A stretch of 33,714 nt of DNA from an uncultured Ruminococcus sp. (GTDB lineage: Bacteria; Bacillota; Clostridia; Oscillospirales; Ruminococcaceae), in contig CALESG010000057.1 of the NCBI GenBank assembly GCA_937907215.1, forward strand, positions 1 to 33,714. Reading direction: 5' to 3'. The position numbers and the translations under genes are program-made. This document shows positions 1 to 8,552 of the stretch, piece by piece. The notes below the pieces were generated by a model. That model was not told the DNA's origin, searched no databases, and saw only the letters and a list, made by a program, of their open reading frames with translations. Within the stretch, counting starts at the first letter, position 1. Every line of letters starts with the position of its first letter.

Positions 1-1
1 G

Positions 2-994
2 TTTGGTGTTCCAACAGCTGTTGTTGACAAATATTTAAAACTCGCCACGCCGTCACAATTAAAAGTTTTACTTTATCTTCTGCGTCATCAGTGCAGTGAA
101 ATAAATACTGAGCAAATATCAACATCGCTTTCAATGAACGAAGAGCTTATTGAAGAAGCCATTCTATTTTGGGAACAAACCGATCTCTTTTCTACAGTAT
201 CTACAATAAATGAGCAGTCTTTGGAAACGAAGGAAACAGAATCTGCTGATGTTCGGCAAACAAAAAAAGAAAAATCAGAAAGTGAATCTATTCCTGCCGC
301 TGTTGCCGTTGTGCAACGCTCAAGTGGTGAAGTAACACTAACCCCAAGTGAAATAGCCTCTGAGCTAAAAAGAAACGCTGGTATGATGGATCTTTTCAGG
401 ATGGCTGAACAGCTTATGGGAGAACCGCTTACTCATATGCAGCAGCGTTCACTTTTATGGATGTATCAGTATCTTCAAGTACCAAGTGACATTATTCTAA
501 CTATAATGTCCTATTGCCTAAGCATCGACAAAGGCACTATGCAATACGCAGAAAGGCTTATTTCCAATTGGTGGAACAAAGGTCTTTGTACAATGCAGCA
601 GATAAATGACGCTATTGTAAAAGATCAGGAAAGTCGCTCTTATCATGGATTAGTCGCAAGAACTCTTGACATGCAAAGATTACCAACCGCCAAACAACGT
701 GAATTTTTCGACAGCTGGCAGAAACTTAATATTCCTATGGATCTTATAAGATATGCTTATGAAAAAACTATTGAACAAACAGATAAGCTTTCTCTTCCTT
801 ATATGAATAAAATACTCATAAATTGGTCCAATGCCGGTTATAAAACACGTGAAGAGGTTGATATTGGCGATAAATTAAATCAAAACAGCAACACAATAAA
901 AAATAAAAAAAGCATCGGAAAGAAAAAGACCGAGATTCCTGAAAGTCCAATGGCTGATGCCTACCGTTCACTTATTTATAATATTGATAAATAA
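2..994 (+). CDS. DnaD-domain replication protein, 5' end outside window
   Basis: The reading frame stays open from base 2 to the stop at 992-994, so the gene starts upstream of the window; the first internal ATG (134) is not the likely start. The visible part is about 330 residues. Its first part (FGVPTAVVDKYLKLATPSQL) resembles the winged-helix N-terminus of DnaD-family proteins. After a charged, low-complexity linker there are two copies of the DnaD/DnaB_2 module, each ending in the typical Y-x3-I/L-x2-W pattern (YAERLISNWWNKG and YMNKILINWSNAG). DnaD-family proteins act in primosome assembly and helicase recruitment at the origin or at stalled forks. The helicase-loader gene follows after a 29-base gap on the same strand, which supports this role. 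The family call is firm; which DnaD paralogue this is cannot be told. Confidence 0.85.
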   Translation, partial: FGVPTAVVDKYLKLATPSQLKVLLYLLRHQCSEINTEQISTSLSMNEELIEEAILFWEQTDLFSTVSTINEQSLETKETESADVRQTKKEKSESESIPAAVAVVQRSSGEVTLTPSEIASELKRNAGMMDLFRMAEQLMGEPLTHMQQRSLLWMYQYLQVPSDIILTIMSYCLSIDKGTMQYAERLISNWWNKGLCTMQQINDAIVKDQESRSYHGLVARTLDMQRLPTAKQREFFDSWQKLNIPMDLIRYAYEKTIEQTDKLSLPYMNKILINWSNAGYKTREEVDIGDKLNQNSNTIKNKKSIGKKKTEIPESPMADAYRSLIYNIDK

Positions 995-1023
995 AAACTC
1001 AAAGAAAGGAGATTTGATAATAC

Positions 1024-2013
1024 ATGAAACCTGAACATTTAGAACAAGCACGTGCTGAAATAAGTGCAAGACGTAATCGTGCCGTAACTGAAAATGACCG
1101 AAAGTTTGAAGAAATAAACACACTTATACCGGAAATCGCAGAGATAAACAAACAATTATTTCAGACAAGCCGTAATCTTATGCAAATTATAAGAAATGGC
1201 GAAAATACAGAAGAACGCATTGAGATACTTAAACGACAAAATCAACAGGCACAAATCATGGTTCGCAAACTTCTGGCAGCAAATGGATACCCTGAAAATT
1301 ATCTTGAGATAAAATATACCTGCCCAAGATGCAACGATACCGGATACAGTGGAGGAACATATTGCAGCTGTCTTACAACACTAACTGCAAAGATAGCTGC
1401 GGCAGAACTTAATAAAAATGCTCAGGTAAATCTATGCAGTTTTGAAAGCTTTGATCTTTCATATTATGCTGGTCACAAAACTGAAAGCGGTGCTGATTGT
1501 TATAAAGCTATGAGTATTATCTTTGAATTCTGCAAAAGCTATGCGGAAAACTTTTCAAAAGGATCACCGAGTATCCTTATGTTTGGCAAAACGGGACTTG
1601 GCAAAACCCATCTTTCATTATCAATTGCCTCTGTCGTGCTAAAAAAAGGGTTCAGCGTACTTTATGACTCAGTTATAAATTTTCTCAGAAAGATTGAAAA
1701 CGAACATTTCGGACGTGACACAAGCGGAAACGATACTCTATCCCTGCTGCTTGAATGCGATCTTCTTATTTTGGACGACCTTGGTACAGAATTTGACACG
1801 CCATTTTATCAATCTATGATATACAATATAATAAATACAAGAATAAACAGATGTTTGCCCACTATAATAAGCACAAATATGGACTGGAATGGAATTTCAA
1901 ATAAATATGAGGAGAGAATAACCTCAAGAATATTTGCAACATATACAAACCATCAATTCGTTGGATATGATGTAAGGATACTTAAAGCACAACAAAAAGC
2001 TGCAAAAAGGTAA
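1024..2013 (+). CDS. DnaC/DnaI-type helicase loader ATPase
   Basis: A 329-residue AAA+ ATPase that would load the DnaB helicase onto single-stranded DNA. Seen in the sequence: a basic, helical N-terminal region (residues 1-95); a zinc-type cluster C100-x2-C103-x10-C114-x-C116; Walker A GKTGLGKT at 188-195; and Walker B LLILDD at 247-252, followed by LGTE. This N-terminal helicase-binding region with a Cys cluster plus C-terminal ATPase is the DnaI/DnaC-like layout common in Firmicutes. The start is well supported by AAAGGAG about 10 bases upstream. The gene follows the DnaD-domain gene closely and is probably co-transcribed with it; dnaB itself lies 4.7 kb away on the other strand. The ATPase family is certain. 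The loader role rests on context and the Cys cluster; an IstB-like transposition helper is unlikely without a transposase nearby. Confidence 0.88.
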   Translation: MKPEHLEQARAEISARRNRAVTENDRKFEEINTLIPEIAEINKQLFQTSRNLMQIIRNGENTEERIEILKRQNQQAQIMVRKLLAANGYPENYLEIKYTCPRCNDTGYSGGTYCSCLTTLTAKIAAAELNKNAQVNLCSFESFDLSYYAGHKTESGADCYKAMSIIFEFCKSYAENFSKGSPSILMFGKTGLGKTHLSLSIASVVLKKGFSVLYDSVINFLRKIENEHFGRDTSGNDTLSLLLECDLLILDDLGTEFDTPFYQSMIYNIINTRINRCLPTIISTNMDWNGISNKYEERITSRIFATYTNHQFVGYDVRILKAQQKAAKR

Positions 2014-2041
2014 TTCCTGCAATAATATTTTTCTGCTAATA

Positions 2042-2070
2042 TTGACAATATTTTCATGATATGATATAAT
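2042..2070 (+). promoter_or_regulatory. sigma-A promoter for the small membrane protein gene
   Basis: TTGACA at 2042-2047 and TATAAT at 2065-2070 with a 17-base spacer match the vegetative consensus exactly. The start codon at 2143 would have a leader of about 65 bases. This separates the downstream gene from the replication genes. Confidence 0.8.
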
Positions 2071-2142
2071 AATTAACAGAGATATCTATCGAAATCACAA
2101 TAGAACACCAAAAAATTATATAGTTATATAGGAGGATGTTTC

Positions 2143-2385
2143 ATGGCTGTTGCATCATTAGTACTGGGTATTATTGCTCTGGTTTTATCTTTTACTGGTT
2201 ACGGAGCGTGGATTGGTCTGGTTCTTGGTATTGTAGGAATCATTCTTGGCGTTCTCGCTAAAAAAGAACAGCCTAGCGGCGTAGCTACTGCTGGTTTTGT
2301 TTGCAGCCTTATTGCTGTTATACTCTGCGGTATTTTTGCTTTTGCCTGCACACTCTGCACTACTTGCAGCTGCCTTCTTTTTTAA
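2143..2385 (+). CDS. Small DUF4190-like membrane protein
   Basis: An 80-residue protein with two hydrophobic segments (about residues 2-38 and 49-70) joined by a short charged turn (AKKEQPSG). The pattern of small residues, LGIIALVLS...GIVGIILGVLAKK followed by A-T-A-G-F-V, is typical of DUF4190 proteins, whose function is unknown. The C-terminus is unusually rich in cysteine (CTLCTTCSC, residues 69-77), which could bind metal or form disulfides; this is inference only. It has its own consensus promoter, a strong site (AGGAGG) before the ATG, and a terminator directly after it, so it looks like a monocistronic unit. Confidence 0.7.
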   Translation: MAVASLVLGIIALVLSFTGYGAWIGLVLGIVGIILGVLAKKEQPSGVATAGFVCSLIAVILCGIFAFACTLCTTCSCLLF

Positions 2386-2403
2386 ACAATGTGAATTCAT
2401 TAA

Positions 2404-2435
2404 AAATGGGTTGCTTATGCGACCCATTTGTTTTT
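2404..2435 (+). terminator. Intrinsic terminator after DUF4190-like gene
   Basis: Stem AAATGGGTTGC / GCGACCCATTT (one G-T wobble) around a TTAT loop, followed by GTTTTT. Confidence 0.75.
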
Positions 2436-2472
2436 ATATAATTTTATATAATTTATAATTATGGAGGTTATC

Positions 2473-3333
2473 ATGTTTCCAATACTAAACATAGGACCCT
2501 TTCAAATAGGAGTATACGGTATCTGCTGTACTGTTGGAATAATACTTGCATGCCTTTTGGCATTGTATAACGGAAAAAAATCGAATATAGACAAATATAA
2601 TTTAATTTTATGCTTTGCCGCTATATTGATAGGTGCATTTTTAGGTGCAAAACTGCTTTATTTTATAATAGACTTTGAAGGCATTTGCAATATGTTTGAA
2701 AAATACGGATTCAACTTTGAAACGCTGTCAAATATCATACAAGGCGGATTTGTGTTCTATGGCGGATTCATAGGCGGTCTTATAGGGATTTTAATATTCT
2801 CTAAAATAATGAAGGTTTCCCCTATCCATTTCATAACAATAATTTCACCGAGTGTACCTCTTGCTCATGCATTCGGAAGAGTCGGATGCTTTATGGCTGG
2901 ATGCTGCTATGGCATTCCATCTGAAAAATATGGCATAGCCTTTACCGATTCCCTTGGAGCACCAAATGGAGTAAAACTTTTTCCGGTACAGCTTTTAGAA
3001 GCAGCTATTCTGCTTATTCTTGCGATAATTATGCAAGTGTATATTTCAAAATCAAAACACAGACATATCACAATTTATATTTATTTATTCTTATATCCGA
3101 TAATAAGAATATTTACAGAACAATTCCGATATGATACTGAACGTGGTATTTACTTTGGACTTTCTACATCAACATGGATAAGCATTGGAATTATAACAGC
3201 AGGCATGATTCTTCTGTTAATAGACATAAAAAAAGGTCTGCCCGAACCTGTTACTCCAGAATCTATTATGCCTAAATTATTTGGCGAAGATAATGAAGAT
3301 AAGGATAAATATGAAAATAAATATTCTAAATAA
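2473..3333 (+). CDS. lgt: Prolipoprotein diacylglyceryl transferase
   Basis: Transfers a diacylglyceryl group from phosphatidylglycerol to the lipobox cysteine of prelipoproteins, the first step of lipoprotein maturation, in the cytoplasmic membrane. The protein is about 286 residues with several membrane segments. Diagnostic motifs are GGFVFYGGFIGG (about 91-102), HAFGRVGCFMAGCCYG (about 132-147, the low-GC Gram-positive form of the Lgt signature) and EQFRYDTERG near the last membrane segment. An in-frame ATG exists at 2461, but GGAGG at 2463-2467 lies right before the ATG at 2473, so the latter is the better start. A charged, asparagine- and lysine-rich C-terminal tail follows the last membrane helix. 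A putative substrate, the lipoprotein at 21399-22463, is encoded elsewhere in the window. Confidence 0.95.
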   Translation: MFPILNIGPFQIGVYGICCTVGIILACLLALYNGKKSNIDKYNLILCFAAILIGAFLGAKLLYFIIDFEGICNMFEKYGFNFETLSNIIQGGFVFYGGFIGGLIGILIFSKIMKVSPIHFITIISPSVPLAHAFGRVGCFMAGCCYGIPSEKYGIAFTDSLGAPNGVKLFPVQLLEAAILLILAIIMQVYISKSKHRHITIYIYLFLYPIIRIFTEQFRYDTERGIYFGLSTSTWISIGIITAGMILLLIDIKKGLPEPVTPESIMPKLFGEDNEDKDKYENKYSK

Positions 3334-3335
3334 AA

Positions 3336-3363
3336 TTAAGCGAGCCGTTTCCAGCTCGCTTAA
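3336..3363. terminator. Bidirectional terminator between lgt and ftsH
   Basis: A perfect 10-bp stem TTAAGCGAGC / GCTCGCTTAA with an 8-base loop sits between two convergent genes. It is followed by a T-rich stretch on the plus strand and on the minus strand (TTAATTTTATTT), so it can serve both. Confidence 0.85.
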
Positions 3364-3367
3364 TTTA

Positions 3368-5317
3368 TTATTCTTCTATAGATGTTTCTGAATCTATATC
3401 GCTTTTATTATCTGTATCTTCTTTATTCTCAGAATCATCAGACTTTTTAACCTCAAATGCAGATTCCGGCATTTGACCTGACATAAGCTTCTCAAAGTCA
3501 TCTCTGTCGATCTTCTCATGAATAAGCAAATACTTAGCCAGCAAATGCAGCTGGTCGATATGTGTCTTTAGTATATCAATTGAAGCAGCATAGCCTGTTT
3601 CAATCAAGGTTCTTACTTCTGAATCAATATCAGCTGCAACCTTTTCAGAATAATCTCTTGACGAACCTATTTCCTTGCCAAGGAATACTTCATTGTGGTC
3701 ACTGCCATATACCATAGGACCAAGCTTTTCACTAAAGCCATATTTTGTTACCATATTGCGGGCTGTTGCTGTTGCACGCTCAATGTCATTTGACGCACCT
3801 GTTGAAATATCATCCAATATGAGATATTCGGCTGCACGTCCGCCAAGCAATGTGATAATATCTTCTTCCATCTCTTTTTTAGTGACAAAAGACTTATCCA
3901 CCTCTGGCAATGACATTGTATATCCGCCTGCCATACCTCTTGGAATAATAGATACCTGTTGTACCTTATCCTGATGCTCACAATAATACGTACATACTGC
4001 ATGACCTGCTTCATGATATGCAGTAAGACGATTTTCTTTTTCTGTCTTATGGTGAGATTTCTTCTCCGGACCTGCAACAACTTTAATTGTAGCTTCAGAA
4101 ATTTCGTCCATAGTGATGGCCTTTTTATTTCTTCTTGCTGCAAGCAACGATGCTTCATTTACAAGATTTTCAAGATCTGCTCCTGTAAATCCAACTGTAG
4201 TCTTTGCAATTGTAGAAAGATCAACATCTGGTGCAAGAGGCTTATTTTTGGTATGAACTTTCAAAATTGCTTCTCGTCCTTCTATATCAGGATAACCTAC
4301 CACTATCTGTCTATCAAATCTTCCCGGACGCAAAAGTGCAGGGTCAAGTATATCACGTCTGTTTGTAGCTGCAATAACTATTACATTATCCTTGCCTGTA
4401 AAACCGTCCATCTCAACAAGCAGCTGGTTAAGAGTCTGCTCACGTTCATCATGACCACCGCCAAGTCCAGCACCTCTGTGACGACCTACGGCATCGATCT
4501 CATCTATAAAAATAATAGAAGGGCTATTTTTCTTTGCCTGTTCAAACAAGTCACGTACACGTGATGCACCCACACCTACGAACATTTCAACAAAGTCTGA
4601 ACCTGAAATCGAAAAGAACGGGCAGCCAGCTTCACCTGCAACAGCTCTTGCCAGCAAAGTTTTACCAGTACCGGGAGGTCCCATAAGAAGTACTCCCTTT
4701 GGTATACGAGCACCAATATCACTATACTTTTTAGGATTTTTAAGAAAATCAACTATTTCTTCAAGCTCATGCTTTTCTTCATCTGCTCCAGCAACATCCT
4801 TGAATGTTGCCTTTCTGGTATTCTGTTGATTTTTAATATTCGCCTTTCCAAATGATGAGAATTTATTTCCTCCGCTTGCTTGACGCATCATAACCACGAT
4901 CATTATAATACCCATTCCAAGTATAAGGAACGTAGGGATAAGTGACAGCAGCCAAGATGAATCAGTTGCTTTAATGTAATCCATTTTAAGTGGTGCATCC
5001 GGATTTTTCTTATTATACTCCTTACGATAATCTTCAACGTTCTTTACAAACAAACCTACATCAGGTACTTCGTAGGCAAGTCTTGAATCATCTTGTAATA
5101 CGATCGTAAGATCACCGTTACCAAGGTCAAGTTTATATTCCTTTACTTCATAATCATCAAAATATGAAAGCACTTCAGAATATTCAGCGTCTGAAGAATT
5201 ACTGCCAAGGCCTGAAAACATAAAGATCAAGGCAACAACAAGTACTAATGCAACGATCAAATATGCACCTATTCCACGATTCTTTTTTGGTGTCAAAGCA
5301 TTCACTCCTTTTCTCAT
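3368..5317 (-). CDS. ftsH: ATP-dependent zinc metalloprotease FtsH
   Basis: A membrane-anchored AAA+ protease that degrades misfolded membrane proteins and regulatory proteins. In order: a first membrane helix (about 17-36), a short extracytoplasmic domain, a second helix (about 123-144), Walker A GPPGTGKT (213-220), Walker B IIFIDEIDAVG (268-278), the second region of homology (RRDILDPALLRPGRFDRQ), and the zinc site HEAGH (435-439) with the downstream acidic ligand in SNDIERAT. Length (649) is normal. The ATG at 5317 overlaps the tilS stop as ATGA, which suggests translational coupling. A TTG at 5296, preceded by AAAGGAG at 8 bases, is an equally good or better start and would remove seven residues. 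The tilS-ftsH order is common in Firmicutes. The acidic C-terminal tail is variable in the family. Confidence 0.97.
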   Translation of the reverse strand: MRKGVNALTPKKNRGIGAYLIVALVLVVALIFMFSGLGSNSSDAEYSEVLSYFDDYEVKEYKLDLGNGDLTIVLQDDSRLAYEVPDVGLFVKNVEDYRKEYNKKNPDAPLKMDYIKATDSSWLLSLIPTFLILGMGIIMIVVMMRQASGGNKFSSFGKANIKNQQNTRKATFKDVAGADEEKHELEEIVDFLKNPKKYSDIGARIPKGVLLMGPPGTGKTLLARAVAGEAGCPFFSISGSDFVEMFVGVGASRVRDLFEQAKKNSPSIIFIDEIDAVGRHRGAGLGGGHDEREQTLNQLLVEMDGFTGKDNVIVIAATNRRDILDPALLRPGRFDRQIVVGYPDIEGREAILKVHTKNKPLAPDVDLSTIAKTTVGFTGADLENLVNEASLLAARRNKKAITMDEISEATIKVVAGPEKKSHHKTEKENRLTAYHEAGHAVCTYYCEHQDKVQQVSIIPRGMAGGYTMSLPEVDKSFVTKKEMEEDIITLLGGRAAEYLILDDISTGASNDIERATATARNMVTKYGFSEKLGPMVYGSDHNEVFLGKEIGSSRDYSEKVAADIDSEVRTLIETGYAASIDILKTHIDQLHLLAKYLLIHEKIDRDDFEKLMSGQMPESAFEVKKSDDSENKEDTDNKSDIDSETSIEE

Positions 5318-6687
5318 TCAAGAGGTTTTTTTTCCTCATATTCAGTGTTTAAAAACAAAAGTGCTTTTGTCACACCAGCCACAGGTTTTACTCGCTCTGC
5401 AATACCTATATCTTCGGCATACACTATACCTTCTTCGTCCTCAAGAAAATGTAGAGTTTGCCGTTTTCTAAGCGGAACGACCTCTTGTATTCGTTTTTTT
5501 ATTGATACAGTAAAGTCACGCCCTGGAAGCTGAATTCTGTCACCGGGTCTGCGACTTCTTAGTGTTACACACCCTTTTATTTTATCATAATCAACCAAAT
5601 GATTTGTGAATTTTTTGTTAATTATGCAAACATTTATTTCATCTTCATCTGTTATAAGCTTTGAAACAAAAAATATGTTGGAAAAAATCGATTGCTTTCC
5701 TATATTAAAACAAATTTCTCTTTTTAAATCCAGTGTTTCCTCTCTTTTTCTAATAACAAGTTCATTTTTAGAAACAAAGCAGTCAACATCTCCTGCAAGA
5801 TGACATCTTCCTCCGGATTTTACAATTTTCTCAATATCTCTTATCATTCTTGAATTATACGATATACCGCATTTCTCCAAAAGCTTTGCTTCACATCTTA
5901 TACGAACAGCCTCCGGTAAAGACAATATATCTGTAAGGCACATAGGTTCTTTAAAATGTCTGCTATATGCTTTCATACATTCTTCGTCAAAAAACTCATC
6001 ATCTGTCTTAAGGGAACTGCACATTTCAAAAACTCTTTTTTCCACCGCCGGATTCAGCTCCTGCAAAAGCGGAACTATATTATGACGTATACGATTCCTT
6101 GTATAATCATCTGAATTATTAGTACTGTCTGTAACAAAACATTCATTCTGTTCACTTAAAAACGCCTCTATTTCATTGCGTGATGCAAATAAAATAGGTC
6201 TTATAAATCGTCCTCTCTTAACCGGAATACCGCACAAGCCATGAAGTCCTGTTCCTCTTGCTATACGCTGTAAAACAGTTTCAAGATTATCAGAGGCTGT
6301 GTGAGCTGTTGCAATAAGTCCGCTCTCCTTTTCAAAGGCTGTATACCGGCATTGTCTGGCAGCTGTTTCTACTGAACCGCCGTTTTTTTCACGATAAGCA
6401 TTGACATCGCATCGGTGAACATGAATAGTAATGCCAAGTCTATCGCACAAATCACGACAAAACTGTTCATCTCCGTCACTTTCTTTGCCTCTAAGGCAAT
6501 GATTTATATGAACAGCGGAAATCTTTTTTATAGAAAGCTTTTCTTTAAGCATGAGAATTCCTATAAGCAATGCCACACTGTCCGCACCGCCTGATAATGC
6601 ACAGCAAATTTCGCTTTCTTTAGGAATAAGTTCTTCAGAAAGAATAAACCTTTCCATTTTATTTAAAAAATTATCTTTAATGCTCAT
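5314..6687 (-). CDS. tilS: tRNA(Ile)-lysidine synthase
   Basis: Converts C34 of the CAU anticodon of a minor tRNA-Ile to lysidine using ATP and lysine, changing its specificity from AUG to AUA. Visible are the PP-loop SGGADS (residues 32-37), the N-terminal ATPase domain with AVHINHCLRGKESDGDE and ATAHTASDNLETVLQRI, and the C-terminal TilS domain with VTLRSRRPGDRIQLPG. The open frame extends to 6735 inside dnaB, but the supported start is the ATG at 6687, which has CGGAG 7 bases upstream and overlaps the end of dnaB by 11 bases. This gives 457 residues, a normal length. The close overlaps with dnaB upstream and ftsH downstream (ATGA) indicate one transcript with translational coupling. Confidence 0.95.
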   Translation of the reverse strand: MSIKDNFLNKMERFILSEELIPKESEICCALSGGADSVALLIGILMLKEKLSIKKISAVHINHCLRGKESDGDEQFCRDLCDRLGITIHVHRCDVNAYREKNGGSVETAARQCRYTAFEKESGLIATAHTASDNLETVLQRIARGTGLHGLCGIPVKRGRFIRPILFASRNEIEAFLSEQNECFVTDSTNNSDDYTRNRIRHNIVPLLQELNPAVEKRVFEMCSSLKTDDEFFDEECMKAYSRHFKEPMCLTDILSLPEAVRIRCEAKLLEKCGISYNSRMIRDIEKIVKSGGRCHLAGDVDCFVSKNELVIRKREETLDLKREICFNIGKQSIFSNIFFVSKLITDEDEINVCIINKKFTNHLVDYDKIKGCVTLRSRRPGDRIQLPGRDFTVSIKKRIQEVVPLRKRQTLHFLEDEEGIVYAEDIGIAERVKPVAGVTKALLFLNTEYEEKKPLE

Positions 6688-8029
6688 CACGCATCTCCGC
6701 ATCACTGAAACGTGTAAATTGACCATCCCATACAAGATTTACTGTTCCTGTTTCACCATGTCGATTTTTAGCTATAATGCATTCAGAAATATTTGGAGTC
6801 GCACTGTCTTTATTATAGTAAGCATCTCTATACAAAAACATTACAATATCCGCATCCTGCTCAATAGAACCGGATTCACGAAGGTCTGAAAGCATTGGTC
6901 GCTTATCATTTCTGCCTTCAGGTCCACGGGAAAGCTGTGACAACAGAACAACTGGTATATCAAGTTCCTTTGCCATTATCTTAAGCTGTCGTGTTATTTC
7001 TGAAATAATAAGCACACGATTATCTGTCTTAAGAGTAGAAGTCATAAGCTGAAGATAGTCTATTACAACGAGTCCTAAATTTTTCATACGTCTAAGTTTG
7101 GCTTTTATCTGCTGAACCGTAATACCTGCTGTATCATCAAAATACATCGGCAAACCACTGAGTACACCTGCACCCTGTGCAAGTCTTACCCAGTCATCAT
7201 TTGTGAGATAACCGCTTCTAAGCTTGTGTGAATCTACAAGTGCCTCTGTAGACAGCATACGTGTTGCAAGTTGTTCTTTGGACATTTCCAGTGAAAATAC
7301 TGCAACTTCTTTATCTCCACGTCTTGCTACATTTGTAGCTATATTTATTGCAAATGATGTTTTACCCATACCAGGACGGGCAGCTATCAATATAAGATCT
7401 GATTTATTAAGACCGGATGTTACTGTATCAAGATACTTATAACCTGTACGAGCACCAAGATATTTTTCTTTGTCAGGCCCTGATATTTTTCCTATGCGGT
7501 CATAGGCTTCACATATAGCATCGCCTATCTTTACAAGTCCTTGTATAGATTTGCCTTGACGAATATCAAATATTTTTTGCTCTGCACTGTCAAGAAGTGT
7601 CTGTGCATTCATATCACCGCTTTGAACGTCCTGCAATATTGACCTTGCGGCAAATGCAAGACTTCTTAGGTAAAACTTTTCTGCAACTATATCGCAGTAG
7701 CTTTCAACATTTGAAACAGACGGCACCATATTTATCAGTGCTGCCAGATATGCTCTGCCCTCTTGTGTAGTATCAAACAGGTGCTGCTGCATTGACGCAT
7801 TTAAAACAGTAATTACATCTGCTTTTTCGCCAGATGTAAACATCTGCACTATTATTTGAAAAAGTGCCTTGTGCTGATCATTAAAAAAACAATCAGGCTT
7901 TACTTTTTCAAGAACAGTTGATAAAACATCAGGGTCTGTCAAAATTGCTCCAAGTATAGTTTGTTCTGCTTCCAGACTAAATGGCAGTTCTCCGCTTGTT
8001 TCTAACTGTTCAAACTGACCTTGAGCCAT
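6677..8029 (-). CDS. dnaB: Replicative DNA helicase
   Basis: A hexameric 5'-3' helicase that unwinds DNA at the replication fork. The 450-residue protein has the N-terminal primase-interacting domain (PFSLEAEQTILGAIL) and the RecA-like C-terminal domain with Walker A ARPGMGKT (217-224), Walker B VVIDYLQLM (321-329) and the conserved LRESGSIEQDAD. There is no sign of an intein insertion in the Walker A region. A strong site (AGGAGGTG) precedes the ATG. It lies between rplI and tilS in the order known from many Firmicutes. A hairpin-plus-T-run at 8046-8075 separates it from rplI and may reduce read-through. Confidence 0.97.
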   Translation of the reverse strand: MAQGQFEQLETSGELPFSLEAEQTILGAILTDPDVLSTVLEKVKPDCFFNDQHKALFQIIVQMFTSGEKADVITVLNASMQQHLFDTTQEGRAYLAALINMVPSVSNVESYCDIVAEKFYLRSLAFAARSILQDVQSGDMNAQTLLDSAEQKIFDIRQGKSIQGLVKIGDAICEAYDRIGKISGPDKEKYLGARTGYKYLDTVTSGLNKSDLILIAARPGMGKTSFAINIATNVARRGDKEVAVFSLEMSKEQLATRMLSTEALVDSHKLRSGYLTNDDWVRLAQGAGVLSGLPMYFDDTAGITVQQIKAKLRRMKNLGLVVIDYLQLMTSTLKTDNRVLIISEITRQLKIMAKELDIPVVLLSQLSRGPEGRNDKRPMLSDLRESGSIEQDADIVMFLYRDAYYNKDSATPNISECIIAKNRHGETGTVNLVWDGQFTRFSDAEMRDEH

Positions 8030-8045
8030 AAATCACACCTCCTGC

Positions 8046-8076
8046 TAAAAAATACGGGCGAACAATGTCGCCCATA
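8046..8076 (-). terminator. Hairpin with T-run between rplI and dnaB
   Basis: On the minus strand GGGCGA and TCGCCC (arms at plus positions 8068-8073 and 8056-8061) form a stem with a 6-base loop, followed by GTATTTTTT. It has the form of an intrinsic terminator, probably partial, since dnaB starts 17 bases past the T-run and no separate promoter is obvious. Confidence 0.6.
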
Positions 8077-8084
8077 TTTATACA

Positions 8085-8531
8085 TCAGCTCTCGGAAACT
8101 TCTACAGTTATTTTTGCGGAAATACCTGCATAAAGCTTTATATCTGCTTCATAAGTACCGAAATTCTTTATCTCTGTTTTAAGTGAAATCTTTTTCTTGT
8201 CGATTTTGCAGCCGTACTGTTTTTCAATGCAATCTGCAACATTTTGAGCAGTAACTGCACCAAAAAGCCTGCCGCCTGAACCTGCCTTTGCAATAGCTTT
8301 TACTGTCTTGCCGCCTATAAGTTTTGCAATTTCATTAGCTTTCTGCTTTTCAACATCTATTTTGTGGGCTGCTGATGAATTCTTTCCTGCAAGTTCAGAA
8401 AGATTTTTAGCATTTGCTTCTATTGCCAAACCCTTTGGAAAGAGCAGATTTCTTGCATAACCATCTGCTACATTTTTTACCTCGCCCTTTTTTCCAGAGC
8501 CTTTTACATCTTGTAAATAAATAACCTTCAT
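8085..8531 (-). CDS. rplI: 50S ribosomal protein L9
   Basis: A 148-residue protein that binds 23S rRNA at the base of the L1 stalk. The N-terminal domain carries the L9 signature G-x2-G-x4-V-x2-GY-x-RN-x-L-x-P-x4-A (residues about 13-38), followed by the long connecting helix (AAHKIDVEKQKANEIAKLIG) and the C-terminal RNA-binding domain. The start has AAAGGATAG upstream. The gene is placed 21 bases after gdpP, the usual Firmicutes arrangement. Confidence 0.97.
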   Translation of the reverse strand: MKVIYLQDVKGSGKKGEVKNVADGYARNLLFPKGLAIEANAKNLSELAGKNSSAAHKIDVEKQKANEIAKLIGGKTVKAIAKAGSGGRLFGAVTAQNVADCIEKQYGCKIDKKKISLKTEIKNFGTYEADIKLYAGISAKITVEVSES

Positions 8532-8552
8532 AATAAACTATCCTTTCTCTAT

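Noticed and set aside
1024..2013. IstB-type transposition helper instead of a helicase loader.
   Set aside because: No transposase or terminal repeats nearby; the N-terminal Cys cluster and the DnaD neighbour fit a helicase loader.
3675..4564. Long open frames antisense to ftsH on the plus strand.
   Set aside because: They are in-frame shadows of a clear FtsH gene, lack ribosome binding sites and have cysteine- and serine-rich non-protein-like composition.
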